Of a stretch of DNA of 64,000 nucleotides, positions 46,687 to 58,865 are shown piece after piece. The notes beneath the pieces were generated by a model. That model worked only from the letters and a program-made list of their open reading frames with translations, was not told the DNA's origin and ran no database searches. How positions within the stretch are numbered: position 1 is the stretch's first letter; each line of letters starts with the position of its first letter. This DNA comes from Otatea glauca. Lineage: Eukaryota; Streptophyta; Magnoliopsida; Poales; Poaceae. The DNA lies in the NCBI GenBank assembly GCA_036346275.1, contig JAYEVK010000148.1, positions 1-64,000 of the forward strand. The letters are read 5' to 3'. Made by a program: the position numbers and the translations under genes.

Positions 46687-46811
46687 GGTGCAAGCTAGGT
46701 GTGGATTTTGTCCTAATGCGATTACTGATTTGTGAAAGAGTTGTGTTGCTTTGGGAGAGAAATGAGAGTCATAGAATGTGTTTGTCAGGATAAGAAAAAA
46801 ATTACCACAGG
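46687..46811 (-). promoter_or_regulatory. 5' flank of the damaged bHLH copy
   Basis: It contains TGGTGCAAGCTAGGTGTGG and continues to AATGTGTTTGTCAGGATAAG, matching 36660-36770 upstream of the intact gene. It is cut off after ~125 bp by the Tekay-type element, so the original promoter is separated from this copy by ~12 kb. Confidence 0.7.
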
Positions 46812-46816
46812 TACTT

Positions 46817-49800
46817 TGTAACATCCCAAAATTTGGCTTAATTAAGTTTTTAATGTTTAAAAGTGCATTTGTGATTTTCTGGAATTTATTTGGATTTTTC
46901 TGGATTTATTTGAATTTATTCCTATTTTAAGTTTATTGCTTTTTATTCAAAAGTATTTAATTCTGTGCAAAGTCAAAATAAAGTTTTGCCAAAAATATTT
47001 TATTTAAGTCCAGAATGTCTCAAAGTATTTTTGGGATTTTTCTTGGATTTTTCCTGATTGTTTTATTGCCTAAAACAAATTAAAAGAATTTCGGAATTGT
47101 TTTATTTGGCAAAACTCGAAATTCGCTTAAAAAAGATCGGGCCGAGCCCAACATCGTTCTGCGTCGCCCGCTTGGCCTGTATTCCGAGGAAGTCACCGAT
47201 CCGTCGGATCTTGATCGGAGGGTTGACGCTTTCCCGCTTGATGAAAACCCTAGCGATCCTTAGCCGTCGGATCAAGACGCATGGAGGACTCGGATTTCGC
47301 CACGCCACGCACGCGAGTGTCCGTTCGTTTCACGACGCGCGGACGGCCGAGACTTCGTCGTCTCGGGACTCATCGCCGTCACGGACTCGGACGGCGCCGC
47401 CACAGACGGATGAACTCCGCCCGACACGATCGCCGAGGGGATATTTAAGCCACGGACCGCCCGATGTTGAACCATCCGCGCCGCCGCTTGCCCTCGCTTC
47501 GTCGCCGGTTTCGACGTGTTCATCGCCGAGACCTCGCCGGAAGTAACTCAAGCGCCGCCGATAGTTCTTGTTGGATCCCGACGGCGCAGGAGGTTCTTCG
47601 CCGCGTTGAAGCGCTCAACTCGGCTCGTCGCGTGGAACCGGATCTGCAGCGTCACCTCGCCGGAAGACCGCCAAACGCCGTGGCCTTGGTCGCCGTCTTG
47701 GTTCCGGTGAGATTACGCCGTGTCTTCATCGCCGGGTTTAGAAGCTTCGGGCCGTCCGATCTAGCTTCTCCGGTCGAGATCGAGCCACGTGGTCTTTTCA
47801 ACCTCACCCGCGCGATCGATTCGAAGCGCTCGATCGCACCGCCGCCGCAACCAATCGTGATCCGCCGCGTGTCGGGTTCAGCACTGAAGCGCCGAGACCG
47901 AGTTCACGGTGGATCGCTCGAGCCGTGGACTCGCCTATGGACCAGACGCGTGTCGTGCTCCTATTGGTTCGGATTCATCGCCGACGCCATGCTTGCGTCA
48001 TAATTGCGATTTTCGATTGGAAAATATTCCGATTGGAAAATCCGTGATGATGACGTCATCATGAGGTCACGCTGACGTCATAAACCAGTTTTTCAAGATA
48101 AAAATAAATCTGTTAAATTCGTATTTTCGATTTTCGATTTCAAGATTTATTTCAAACTTCAAAAGGCTATATCTTTTGCATCGTAACTCGGATTTGAGTG
48201 ATTCCAGTTTCTAAAAATTTGTAAAATTGAGATCTATTTAATGGTGATTTTTATTTGATTTTTGGAGATCTATTGCTCTCTGTTTTGGCATTTATTTGCT
48301 TTTCTCTTTGATGCAGCGTGAGACGTTGAATTGTGCGACGATTCGGAGGAAGATCAAGCAACCCAAGAGCAAGCTTCAGATCAAGATCAGGACCTATTCC
48401 AAGGCAAGTTGTGCTTTGATCATGTTGAACCCATGTTTATAAAATTGCTATGTTTGTTTTACAATATTGCATATATTTCAAATATACAATTGTTTCAAAT
48501 TAGATTGGGTTTAGCTAAAATACCGATTGATCTATACCCTACCTTGTCATTATATGCCATGAACCATTGTCACCCTAGATTGGTTTAATATAGTTGATTA
48601 ATAATTATGATCAACATTGGAGGTTAGACCGTATTAGTTGCTTAGCCATGCCACGTCATCACATGTGTCGTAATCATTGTTAATTAATTTTGATTAACGG
48701 AATATGGAACAGTGTTATGAACTTGTGTGTCATGTGGGATCACACGATGAGATTGAGTTGTTGTGGCGAGTCATGTCACGCAACGATGTTGAATTGTTGA
48801 TGGCACGTGGTGCTTGGTAATCAATCGGGTGATGATAACTTAGATTGGGGCAAGTGGCAAGGGCGAGGAGGCCAAGGTGGGCCCGATGGGCGATGGTATG
48901 TGGATGTCTTGCCTTGATCACACTAAGGACTTAACCTTGCAAGCCTTTGACTGAGTCAATCATGCAACCACATGTCCGTATGGGCCACCTAGTGAGTAAT
49001 TTGCAAAGTCTTAATTTTGATACTATCGTGGTCGGTGTGAGTTCCGGTCGGTGTAATTCACATGGCGCAAGAGGGGGCCCCGGATGTGGTTTATGAGACC
49101 ATGATGTTGAAACCTTAGCGGGTAGTATCGGGTTAAGATAGAGCATTGTAAAGGCTTTGTTATAATCTCTCGCCTTTGTGGTGTTTGGTTGTATCACGTG
49201 GGTAAAGTGCATAACCTCTCGCAGAGTGTGAAACTATTCGGATAGCCGTGTTTCATGTATTGAGCAATGCTCGGAATTACAGATTAAGGGTTAGCTTAAT
49301 TAATTGGACAACTTGGTTGGGATGGCGGAATGCCATGTGGAAGATGGAAATTTAACTTAGGATTGGAAACTTGGTTTACTTGAGAAATACTGAATTTATT
49401 TATTATCGTTATTTGTTTTACATCCTTTACAATCTATATACTGTATTCGTTCATAAATGCTGCTTATTGCAAAATAGCCATGATAGCCTATCCATTGGAA
49501 TAAGCCTTGCATATAGATACATGGAATTGCATTCTATGCACAACTTGTTGAGTGCTTTAAGTACTCACCCTTGCCAAACAACAATAATCAACAGTTGAAG
49601 AATCTACACCTGTGTTGGAAGATGAAGTCCAAGAAGACACGAGTCATTAGGGTCCGAGCCTTGTCGGTTGCCTGTGGTGACTGATGAGCTACCTACGTTT
49701 CTACTTTCCACGCTTAATTATTAGCTTATATTTTCGGTCTTGCCTGCGTGGCTTAATAATGTAAGTTGGTCATAAGATCATACATTTAGTTATATCAATA

Positions 49801-49932
49801 AATGAACTATTATTCTATTATCGTTGTGTATGATGTGATATGTACCAATGTTAAGTCGTGTGCACTAGCGTTGATCCCGGAATAGTGCAAGATAAACACA
49901 GTGGGTTCGAATCGGTGGATTCGGTCCTTACA
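46817..49932 (+). repeat. 5' LTR of the Tekay element
   Basis: It includes a TATA-like GATATTTAAGCC (47440-47450), a GC-rich stretch at 47130-47990 and a ~2-kb AT-rich 3' part. The CpG-rich open frames 47058-47546 and 47464-48003 are repeated with frame differences in the other LTR and are not genes. It differs from the 3' LTR mostly by 1-2 base indels. Confidence 0.95.
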
Positions 49933-51140
49933 GAGGTGGTATCGAGCATACCGACCGTAGGTCTTGGCCCTAGATAGTTTGGAGGTGTCTTGAGTGTGTC
50001 CAAAATTATTTTCTAAAAGAAAATCTAAGCTTGACTAATAAAACCCTCTCGACTCATCTCATTCTCTACTTCGCCTTTGCTAAATTTACCCGCTTTACTT
50101 GCCGTTTGGTGGAGAACTTATTCCAAGTTCTTGTGAAGCGGATGCCGATCGTTCGACCTTTGAGGAGCAGTGGCGGCTACGCCATGGAGCCGTGGAGAGT
50201 ACTTGACGCTTGGAGGTTTTTATCGTCCACTTTACCGAGGAGGCACTGGTCGCTGAATGGTGTACACCGAGGATTTATTTGCAAGTTGATCATCTACGCC
50301 GGAGAACGAGGAAGCTAGCAGCCAATCAACATCTCCGCGTAAGATTCTCGCACGAGGTTGCAATTCAGAGGTCGCCGACTTGCTCTTCGCCGTGTTCGCC
50401 GCGACTACGCCGACGAGCTTCACGACTCGGTGTTCGACTTCACCCAGACGCTCAAGCATGCCAAGACGACGGATCGAGGGAGCGAGTGTGCTTCAATGAC
50501 GCACCTTGCGAGTTCGCCCTTGCCTGGGAGGATCATATGAGAGAGACTACCCAGAGCCTGGAGGCGTACGAGGCACTCGAGTAGCAGAGCAGAACTCGAG
50601 GTGACCCGTGCTTCACCATCGGGATGATCACCGAGCCGGGAGAGGCCCCGAGGCGCTTGAGGACGAGCCGAGCGCGTGACTCGTAGAGTTCAGAGCCACC
50701 GAGGAGTCCGAGGAGGATCCAGAGGAGCGAGAGTGGGAGCCAGAGGGGAGTGCAGACCCCGTTGTTGCAGAGGACCCAGTAATAGGTCATCAGGATAGGT
50801 TTGCTCCGATGCTAGCCCACCCGCCGGTGTATGTGCCGGATCAGTCTCAGCCAGGGTGGCTGGATGAGTGAGTGTCAGCCTTGGAGCTGTGTTGAGACTC
50901 GAGTGTGAGTCGCGTCTTTAAGTTAGCCTTTACCTTTCTAGTTGACGTTAAGGTTCGTGTTTAGTTTGCTTCTTTATTGTTGAGTGTGCAGTATGTGTTG
51001 CAAAGCTTGTAGGCTTAAATAAGCACCATACCAAGTTAAATAAAGAATTGTTCAGTTTGGGTATAACATATCTCCCCGCTTTAGAAATTCTTACTTCTCA
51101 TCTATGCTATATCTACCTTTCCTAACCTAAGAGGCAATCA
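49933..51140 (+). mobile_element. Primer site and leader of the Tekay element
   Basis: The primer site at 49937-49947 is followed by ~1.2 kb before gag. Frames at 50031-50318 and 50210-50584 have no recognisable domain. The region 50580-50870 is Glu-rich in one frame and may be a decayed gag N-terminal extension. Confidence 0.6.
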
Positions 51141-52357
51141 TCAGATGGTGAATACTCGAGGAAACAACGGTGCTTGAAGTGGATGCGTCCAATGACAATC
51201 CCAATGATGGAGGCCCTCAACCACCGCCAAGTGGACATGCAGAACTGGGAGCATTCCTTGCAAACAGACTCAAGCGATGCAGCATAATGATGCAAAGAGA
51301 TGCAAGAGATGACCAATGCAAAGAAGAAACCACAACAATCCCGCAACTCGTAACAATCATGGTGGACCTCGACCTATGTCCAAGCTATCGGATTTTATGA
51401 GGACTAGGCCACCAACTTTCTCGAAACGTGAACCCTTTGGAAGCCGATGATTGGCTTAGGACCATTGAGAAGAAGCCGCACATCACTCGGTGTGAGGGCA
51501 ATGAGAAGGTGCTCTACGCCTCATCAACTTGAAGGAACCGCAGAATGGTGGGAGAATTATCGTGCCGCCATGGAGCCCCGCAAGAGATAACCCGGGAGGA
51601 GTTCACTAATGCTTTCCACAAAGATCATGTCCTGCAGGGAATGATGGATCTTAAGAAGGAGGAGTTCAGAGCTTTGAAGCAAGGAGGCCAACCAGTGGCC
51701 GAATACCTGAATAAATTCACTCAATTAGCTCGTTATGCCCCTGAGGACGTAGCGACGGATAAAGCTAGGCAGTCTCGTTTCATGAAGGGACTGAATTCAG
51801 GACTGCAGGTGGGACTGATTACCCACAATTTTCCGGATTTTCAGGAGCTGGTAAATAAGGCTTTAATCCTAGAGGACAAGCGCAAAGAGCTAGGTGAAAA
51901 CCGTAAGCGCTTGATGAACAATCAGGGTGGACGCCCAAACCATCTACGCTTGAGGATGTCACCCCAGCAATTTGCTAGATTTCAACCACCAGCTGGGAAC
52001 AAGACATCAACCCCTACACCTCGCCCTGCCAATCAGAATTTCCAGACCCCAGCGCAAGGCAACAATGCACCAGGGGGAAATCAGCAGTCTGCAGTGAAGA
52101 GATGCTATACTTGCAATGAGCCAGGGCACTTTTCAAATAGGTGTCCACAGAAGGGAGGCATCACACCAGTTCGTTTCAACCTGGGAACAACACCCGCTAA
52201 AGCACCAACATCAGGAGGAAATCGTGCACCAAGTCAGGCCGGAGCAACCCCGCAATCAACTGTGCGTGGAAGGATCAACCACATCACCGCTGATGGAGCT
52301 CAGGAAGCTACAGACGTCGTACTGGGTAAGTTCCTGGTCAACTCAAGACTGCTCTGA
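51141..52357 (+). pseudogene. Tekay element gag
   Basis: Gag probably starts near the ATG at 51146, but the first part is broken (51140-51545). The frame 51545-52357 is open for 270 codons with EYLNKFTQLARYAPEDV, the NKALILEDKRKEL segment and a CCHC knuckle CYTCNEPGHFSNRC at ~52105-52145. Upstream fragments LEADDWLRTIEKK and EGTAEWWENY are in other frames. Gag makes the particle and the knuckle binds RNA. Confidence 0.85.
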
Positions 52358-54003
52358 CGCTTTGTTTGATTCGAGCTTCGCATTCGTTTGTTTCTCAAAG
52401 TTTTGCAACCAAGAATGGATTTAAAGTGGTGAATCTTAAGTGTGTGCTTTAGTCCAAGCCCGTGATCCGAGCTTAGATCTAGCCTTGGGTGTTTGGGAGC
52501 TAAGTTGCTTATGGATGGGATAGAATTTCTCGCGAATCTTATCTTGATAGATGCGCAATCCCTAGACGTCATCCTTGGAATGGATTGGCTGTCCAAGCAT
52601 AAGGCTGTTTTAGATTGTGGCCGAAGGATCGTGACCTTGGAAGGCCCTAGTGGCAAGAAAGTGGAGTTTCAAGCGACCGCATTCGACGGCGATTAACGGT
52701 CAACAGATGTGAAAGCCATCGGCATGGAAGATGTGCCAAGAGCGAGAATACCCGGATGTATTTCGTAAGATTTGCCAGATTGCCACCGATCGTGATATCG
52801 AGTTTGTCATCGAAGTTAGCACTGTGCACAAAGACCGATATCAAAGAGACCATATCGGATGCCTACCGACGAGTTAGTAGAAATGAAGAAGCGATTGAGG
52901 AACCGCAAGAGAAAGGTTTCATTAGACCAAGTTCATCGCCGTGGGGAGCCCGGTTTTGTTTGTTCGCAAGAAGGATGGAAGTCTTAGAATGTGCATCGAC
53001 TACCGTGCACTTAATGAAGTAACGATCAAGAATAAGTATCCGCTGCCGTGATCGACGACTTATTTGATCGCTTAAGAGGAGCTGAGTTTTCTCCAAGATA
53101 GATCTTCGCTCGAGATACCATCGCTGAAGATCCGAGCGGAGGATGTACCTAAGACTGCTTTCTACGCGATATGGACATTACGAGTTCACATCATGTCATT
53201 CGGATTGACTAATGCCCCAAAGATATTTCATGAACATGATGAATAAAGTCTTCATGGATTACTTGGACAAGTTTGTTGTAGTCTTCATAGACGATATCTT
53301 GGTTTACTCGAAGACAGAGGAAGAGCATGCAGAACATCTGAGAATGGTTTTAGACAGGCTGCGAGAGCATCAACTATATGCTAAGTTTAGCAAGTGTGAA
53401 TTTTGGAAGGAGAAAGTTGAATTTCTCGGTCATGTAATGACTACCAAAGGAGTCGCATTGATCCCAAACAAAGTGGACGCAGTGTTGCATTGGGAGCCAC
53501 CAAGTCCATTACTCAGATTCGTAGTTTTCGGGAATGGCGGATATTACCGTCGGTTCATAGAAGGATTCTCGACAATTGCTAAACCCCTTACGCAGTTGTT
53601 AAAGAAAGAGAAGAAGTTTGCATGGACGCCAGAGTGCGAGAAAAGTTTCATGGAATTAAAGAAGCGTTTAACAACAGCCCCCGTATTAGTGTTGCGGATG
53701 TGCGTAATGGATTTGACATTTATCGCGATGCTTCAAGGGGGCTTGGGATGCGTGTTAATGCAAGAAGGCAAAGTCGTTGCTTATGCGTCGAGACAATTGA
53801 GACCGCATGAAGTGAATTACCCAACGCATGATTTGGAGTTAGTCAGAGTGCATGCTTTAAAGATATGGCGTCATTATCTCATAGGAAATAGATGTGAGAT
53901 ATATACGGACCATAAGAGTCCAAATACATATTCACTCAAGTCGACTGAATATGAGACAGCGAAGATGGTGGAGCTAATTAAGGACTATAATATGGGAATC
54001 CAT
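52340..54003 (+). pseudogene. Tekay element protease, reverse transcriptase and RNase H
   Basis: The protease active-site block (ALFDS ... HSFVS-like) near 52360-52390 is interrupted by a short loss inside what should be the DSG triplet. RT starts near 52750. Its catalytic FIDDILVYS is at 53287-53313, followed by the KCEFWKEKVEFLGH segment. RNase H has the VVAYASRQLRPHE block and IYTDHKS (53770-53930). The 264-codon frame 53212-54006 is open; before it the RT is broken by 1-2 base losses (53040-53210). Confidence 0.85.
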
Positions 54004-54229
54004 TAACACCTCGAAAAGCCAATGTGGTGGCGTATGCTCGAGTCGAAAGAGCCATAGCGCAAATACATTGTCAATGGAGGATCAACCGAATTATGCAAGG
54101 AATTTCGAAGTTAAGATTGGAAGTCGTTCAATAAGGAATGATAGCTGCGCTAGAAGTGAAGCCAACACTAGAGGATCGATTAAAGAAGGTCAACAAGATG
54201 ACGATAAAATTTCAAAAATCAAGACTAAA

Positions 54230-55548
54230 AGGAAGAAGGCCTAGCCTTAGATTTCACTGACGAACAAGGAACTATGTTCTTCAAAGGCCGAATTTGTGTG
54301 CTTGGATAAAAGGAATTAAAACAATTGATTCTTGAGGAAGCGCATGATTCAAAGTACTCAATTCATCCAGAAGTGCTAAAATGTACCAAGATTTGAAAGA
54401 GAGATTCGGTGGCCAAATATGAAGCGTGAAGTAGTGAACATGTTGCTTTATGCGACGATGTCGAGGGTAAAAGCCATGCATCAAAGACCACTGTGCATTG
54501 CGGTAGATTAAAAATTCGAATGGAAGTGGAAGAAATCGAATGGATTTTATCACCGGTTTACCTAAGACTCGTAAAGGTTACGATTCCATTTGGGTTATCG
54601 TGGATCGCCTAACCAAGGTCGCCATTTCATCCCAAAGAAAGACCACTTACGCCGAGATCGCTTGGCGTAATTGTACATGTCAAGGATTGTATGTTTGCAT
54701 GGAGTGCCAAAGAAGATTGTGTCGCATGAGGTACCCAATTTACCTCAAGGTTTTGGAATAAGTTGCATGAAGCAATGGGAACCCGTCTCAATTTCAAGAT
54801 AAAGATATCACCCGCAGCATGCATGGTCGATCGAAAGAGTAAATCGATTTTAGAGGATATGTTGAGAGCTCTGTGCTTTAGCGTATGCCACGTCATGGGA
54901 TAAATGTTTGCCATATGCGTAATTCATTACAATAATAGTTATCAAGCTAGCCTACGATGTCACCATTCGAGGCATTGTATGGACGTGCTTGTCGACTCGC
55001 TGAATTGGAATGAAACGGAGAGCGTTGGTGTTTGGGCCGACATTCTCGAGGAAGCCAAAGTCAAGTCGCAATGATCGAGAGAGGTTGAAGATAGCACAGT
55101 CAAGACAGAAAAGCTACGCGCATAACCGTCGTCGAGATTTGAGTTTTGAACCGTAAGATCATGTGTATCTCGTGGTTACCCTCTTAAGGGCGTTAAGAGA
55201 TTTCACGTTAAAGGAAGCTTGCACCAAGATATGTCGGTCCGCTCAAGATTACGAGCCGTCGAGGAGAGGTAGCTTATCGATTAGAGTTGCCCTACCATTG
55301 GCGGAGTGCATGATGTATTCCATGTATCGCAGCTTAAGAAGTGTCTCAGAGTGCCAACAGAGCAAGCCCCGTTGGAGGCAATAGAGCTGCAAGAAGATTT
55401 GACTTATAAAGAGCAACCAGTCAGAATTTTGGATGTTGTGGAGCGCAAGACCAGAAACAAGTCTATTCGCTTTTGCAGAGTTCAAGGAGCAATCATTCGA
55501 AAGTGAAGCCACTTGGGAGCGAGAAGAAGAATTGAAGTCGAATTCTAA
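54230..55548 (+). pseudogene. Tekay element integrase and chromodomain-like tail
   Basis: Broken frames carry the integrase core start MDFITGLPKTRKGYDSIWVI at 54540 and the following VDRLTK block. The tail includes a frame with DVFHVSQLKKCLRVPTEQ (55306-55370) and ILDVVERKTRNK. The sequence ATWEREEELK near 55507-55540 is the end of the chromodomain-like segment typical of Tekay/Del elements. Frames change at least six times. Confidence 0.8.
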
Positions 55549-55600
55549 CCTATTCTCTAGTTAGCCCGAATCTCTGTCGAGATTCATTAAGGGGGAGGTT

Positions 55601-58600
55601 TGTAACATCCCAAAATTTGGCTTAATTAAGTTTTTAATGTTTAAAAGTGCATTTGTGATTTTCTGAATTTATTTGGATTTTTTGGATTTATTTGAATTTA
55701 TTCCTATTTTAAGTTTATTGCTTTTTATTCAAAAGTATTTAATTCTGTGCAAAGTCAAAATAAAGTTTTGCCAAAAATATTTTATTTAAGTCCAGAATGT
55801 CTCAAAGTATTTTTGGGATTTTTCTTGGATTTTTCTGATTGTTTTATTGCCTAAAACAAATTAAAAGAATTTCGAATTGTTTTATTTGGCAAAACTCGAA
55901 ATTGCTTAAATAAAGATCGGGCCGAGCCCAACATCGTTTCTCGTCGCCCGCTTGGCCTGTATTCCGAGGAAGTCACCGATCCGTCGGATCTTGATCGGAG
56001 GGTTGACGTTTCCCGATTGATGAAAACCCTAGCGATCCTTAGCCGCCGGATCAAGACGCATGGAGGACCCGGATTTCGCCACGCCACGCACGCGAGTGTC
56101 CGCTCGTTTCACGACGCTGCGGACGGTCGAGACTTCGTCGTCTCGGGACTCATCGCCGTCACGGACTCGGACGGCACGCCACAGACGGATGAACTCCGCC
56201 GACACGATCGCCGAGGGGATATTTAAGCCACGGACCCGCCCGATGTTGAACCATCCGCGCCGCTTCGCTTGCCTCGCTTCGTCGCGGTTTCGACGTGTTC
56301 GTCGCCGAGACCTCGCCGAAGTAACTCAAGCGCCGCCGATAGTTCTTGTTGGATCCCGACGGCAGCAGAGGTTCTTCGCCGCGTTGAAGCCGCTCGAACT
56401 CACTCGTCGCGTGGAACCGGATTCGCAGCGTCACTCGCGGAAGACCGCCAAACGCCGTGGCCTTGGTCGCCGCCTTCTTCGTTCCGGTGAGATTACGCCG
56501 CCGTGTCTTCATCGCGGGTTTAGAAGCTTCGCCGTCCGATCTAGCTTCTCGGTCGAGATCGAGCCACGTGGTCTTTTCAACCTCACCCGCGCGATCGATT
56601 CGAGCGCCTGGATCGCACCGTCGCGCAACCAATCGTGATCCGCCGCGTGTCGGGTTCAGACTGAAGCGCCAGAGACCGAGTTCACGGTGGACGCTCCGAG
56701 CCGTGGACTCGCCTATGGACCAGACGCGTGTCGTGCTCCTATTGGTTCGGATTCATCGCCGACGCCATGCTTGCGCTATAATTGCGTTTTCATTTGGAAA
56801 ATATTCGATTGGAAAATCCGTGATGATGACGTCATCATGAGGTCACGCTGATGTCATAAACCAGTTTTTCAAGATAAAAATAAATCTGTTAAATTCGTAT
56901 TTTCCGATTTTTCGATTTCAGATTTATTTCAAACTTCAAAAGGCTATATCTTTTGTATCGTAACTCGGATTTGAGTGATTCCAGTTTCTAAAAATTTGTA
57001 AAATTGAGATCTATTTAATGGTGATTTTTATTTGATTTTTGGAGATCTATTGCTCTCTGTTTTGGCATTTATTTGCTTTTCTCTTTTGACGCTGTGACGC
57101 GTTGAATTGTGCGACGATTCGGAGGAAGATCAAGCAACCCAAGAGCAAGCTTCAGATCAAGATCAGGACCTATTCCAAGGCAAGTTGTGCTTTGATCATG
57201 TTGAACCCATGTTTATAAAATTGCTATGTTTGTTTTACAATATTGCATATATTTCAAATATACAATTGTTTCAAATTAGATTGGGTTTAGCTAAAATACC
57301 AGATTGATCTATACCCTACCTTGTCATTATATGCCATGAACCATTGTCACCCTAGATTGGTTTAATATAGTTGATTAATAATTATGATCAACATTGGAGG
57401 TTAGACCGTATTAGTTGCTTAGCCATGCCACGTCATCACATGTGTCGTAATCATTGTTAATTAATTTTGATTAACGGAATATGGAACAATGTTATGAACT
57501 TGTGTGTCATGTGGGATCACACGATGAGATTGAGTTGTTGTGGCGAGTCATGTCACGCAACGATGTTGAATTGTTGATGGCACGTGGTGCTTGGTAATCA
57601 AACGGGTGATGATAACTTAGATTGGGGCAAGTGGCAAGGCGAGGAGGCCAAGGTGGGCCCGATGGGCGATGGTATGTGGATGTCTTGCCTTGATCACACT
57701 AAGGACTTAACCTTGCAAGCCTTTGACTCGAGTCAATCATGCAACCACATGTCCGTATGGGCCACTTAGTGAGTAATTTGCAAAGTCTTAATTTTGATAC
57801 TATCGTGGTCGGTGTGAGTTCCCTGTCGGTGTAATTCACATGGCGCAAGAGGGGGCCACGGATGTGAGTTTATGAGACCGCCTTGATGTTGAAACCTTAG
57901 CGGTAGTATCGGGTTAAGATAGAGCATTGTAAAGGCTTTGTTATAATCTCTCGCCTTTGTGGTGTTTGGTTGTATCACGTGGGTAAAGTGCATAACCTCC
58001 GCAGAGTGTGAAACTATTCGGATAGCCGTGCTTTTCATGATTGAGCAATGCTCGGAATTACAGATTAAGGGTTAGCTTAATTAATTGGACAACTTGGTTG
58101 GGATGGCAGGAATGCCATGTGGAAGATGGAAATTTAACTTAGGATTGGAAACTTGGTTTACTTGAGAAATACTGAATTTATTTATTATCGTTATTTGTTT
58201 TACATCCTTTACAATCTATATATCAGATTCGTTCATAAATGTCGCTTATTGCAAAATAGCCATGATAGCCTATCCATTGGAATAAGCCTTGCATATAGAT
58301 ACATGGAATTGCATTCATGCACAACTTGTTGAGTGCTTTAAGTACTCACCCTTGCCAAACAACAATAATCAACAGTTGAAGAATCTACACTGTGTTGGAA
58401 GATGAAGTCCAAGAAGACACGAGTCATTAGGGTCCGAGCCTTGTCGGTTGCCTGTGGTGACTGATGAGCTACCTACGTTTCTACTTTCCGCTGCTTAATT
58501 ATTAGCTTATATTTTCAGTCTTGCCCTGCGTGGCTTAATAATGTAAGTTGGTCATAAGATCATACATTTAGTTATATCAATAAATGAACTATTATTCTAT

Positions 58601-58714
58601 TATCGTTGTGTATGATGTGATATGTACCAATGTTAAGCTGTGTGCACTAGCGTTGATCCTGGGAATAGTGCAGTAAACACAGTGGGTTCGAATCAGTGGA
58701 TTCGGGTCCTTACA
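55601..58714 (+). repeat. 3' LTR of the Tekay element
   Basis: It follows the polypurine tract AAGGGGGAGGTT and ends GGGTCCTTACA. TATA-like TATTTAA at 56220-56226. The frames 56060-56638 and 56159-56632 are LTR noise. Confidence 0.95.
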
Positions 58715-58865
58715 TACTTAATTTCTGAAGTATGTTTTGTTATAGATTTTGAGTTAAGGGGAGGTTTATTAGAAATAATTCAAATATCTTAACTTATTAT
58801 ATCTTTTGGTATTATCCAAATAGTTTATCAGTCCAAGTCTTCTACAACTAGAATTATTTTGGCTA
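58715..58865. other. Short unassigned spacer between two gypsy elements
   Basis: 151 bp of AT-rich DNA starting with the TACTT duplication. It is the original continuation of the DNA at 46811. No feature is seen. Confidence 0.7.

Larger units (their letters stand above)
46817..58714 (+). mobile_element. Full-length Tekay/Del-lineage Ty3/gypsy retrotransposon
   Basis: LTRs 46817-49932 (3116 bp) and 55601-58714 (3114 bp) run TGTAACATCC to CCTTACA and are flanked by TACTT on both sides (46812-46816, 58715-58719). A primer site TGGTATCGAGC (one base short of the initiator-Met complement) starts at 49937, and a polypurine tract AAGGGGGAGGTT lies at 55589-55600. The internal order is gag, protease, RT, RNase H, integrase, chromodomain-like tail, as in chromoviruses. 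gag-pol is interrupted by many 1-2 base losses. Confidence 0.95.

Noticed and set aside
47058..48003. 162- and 179-codon frames, repeated at 56060-56840
   Set aside because: They are the same LTR sequence in both copies, with different frame breaks; GC-rich LTR noise and not conserved coding.
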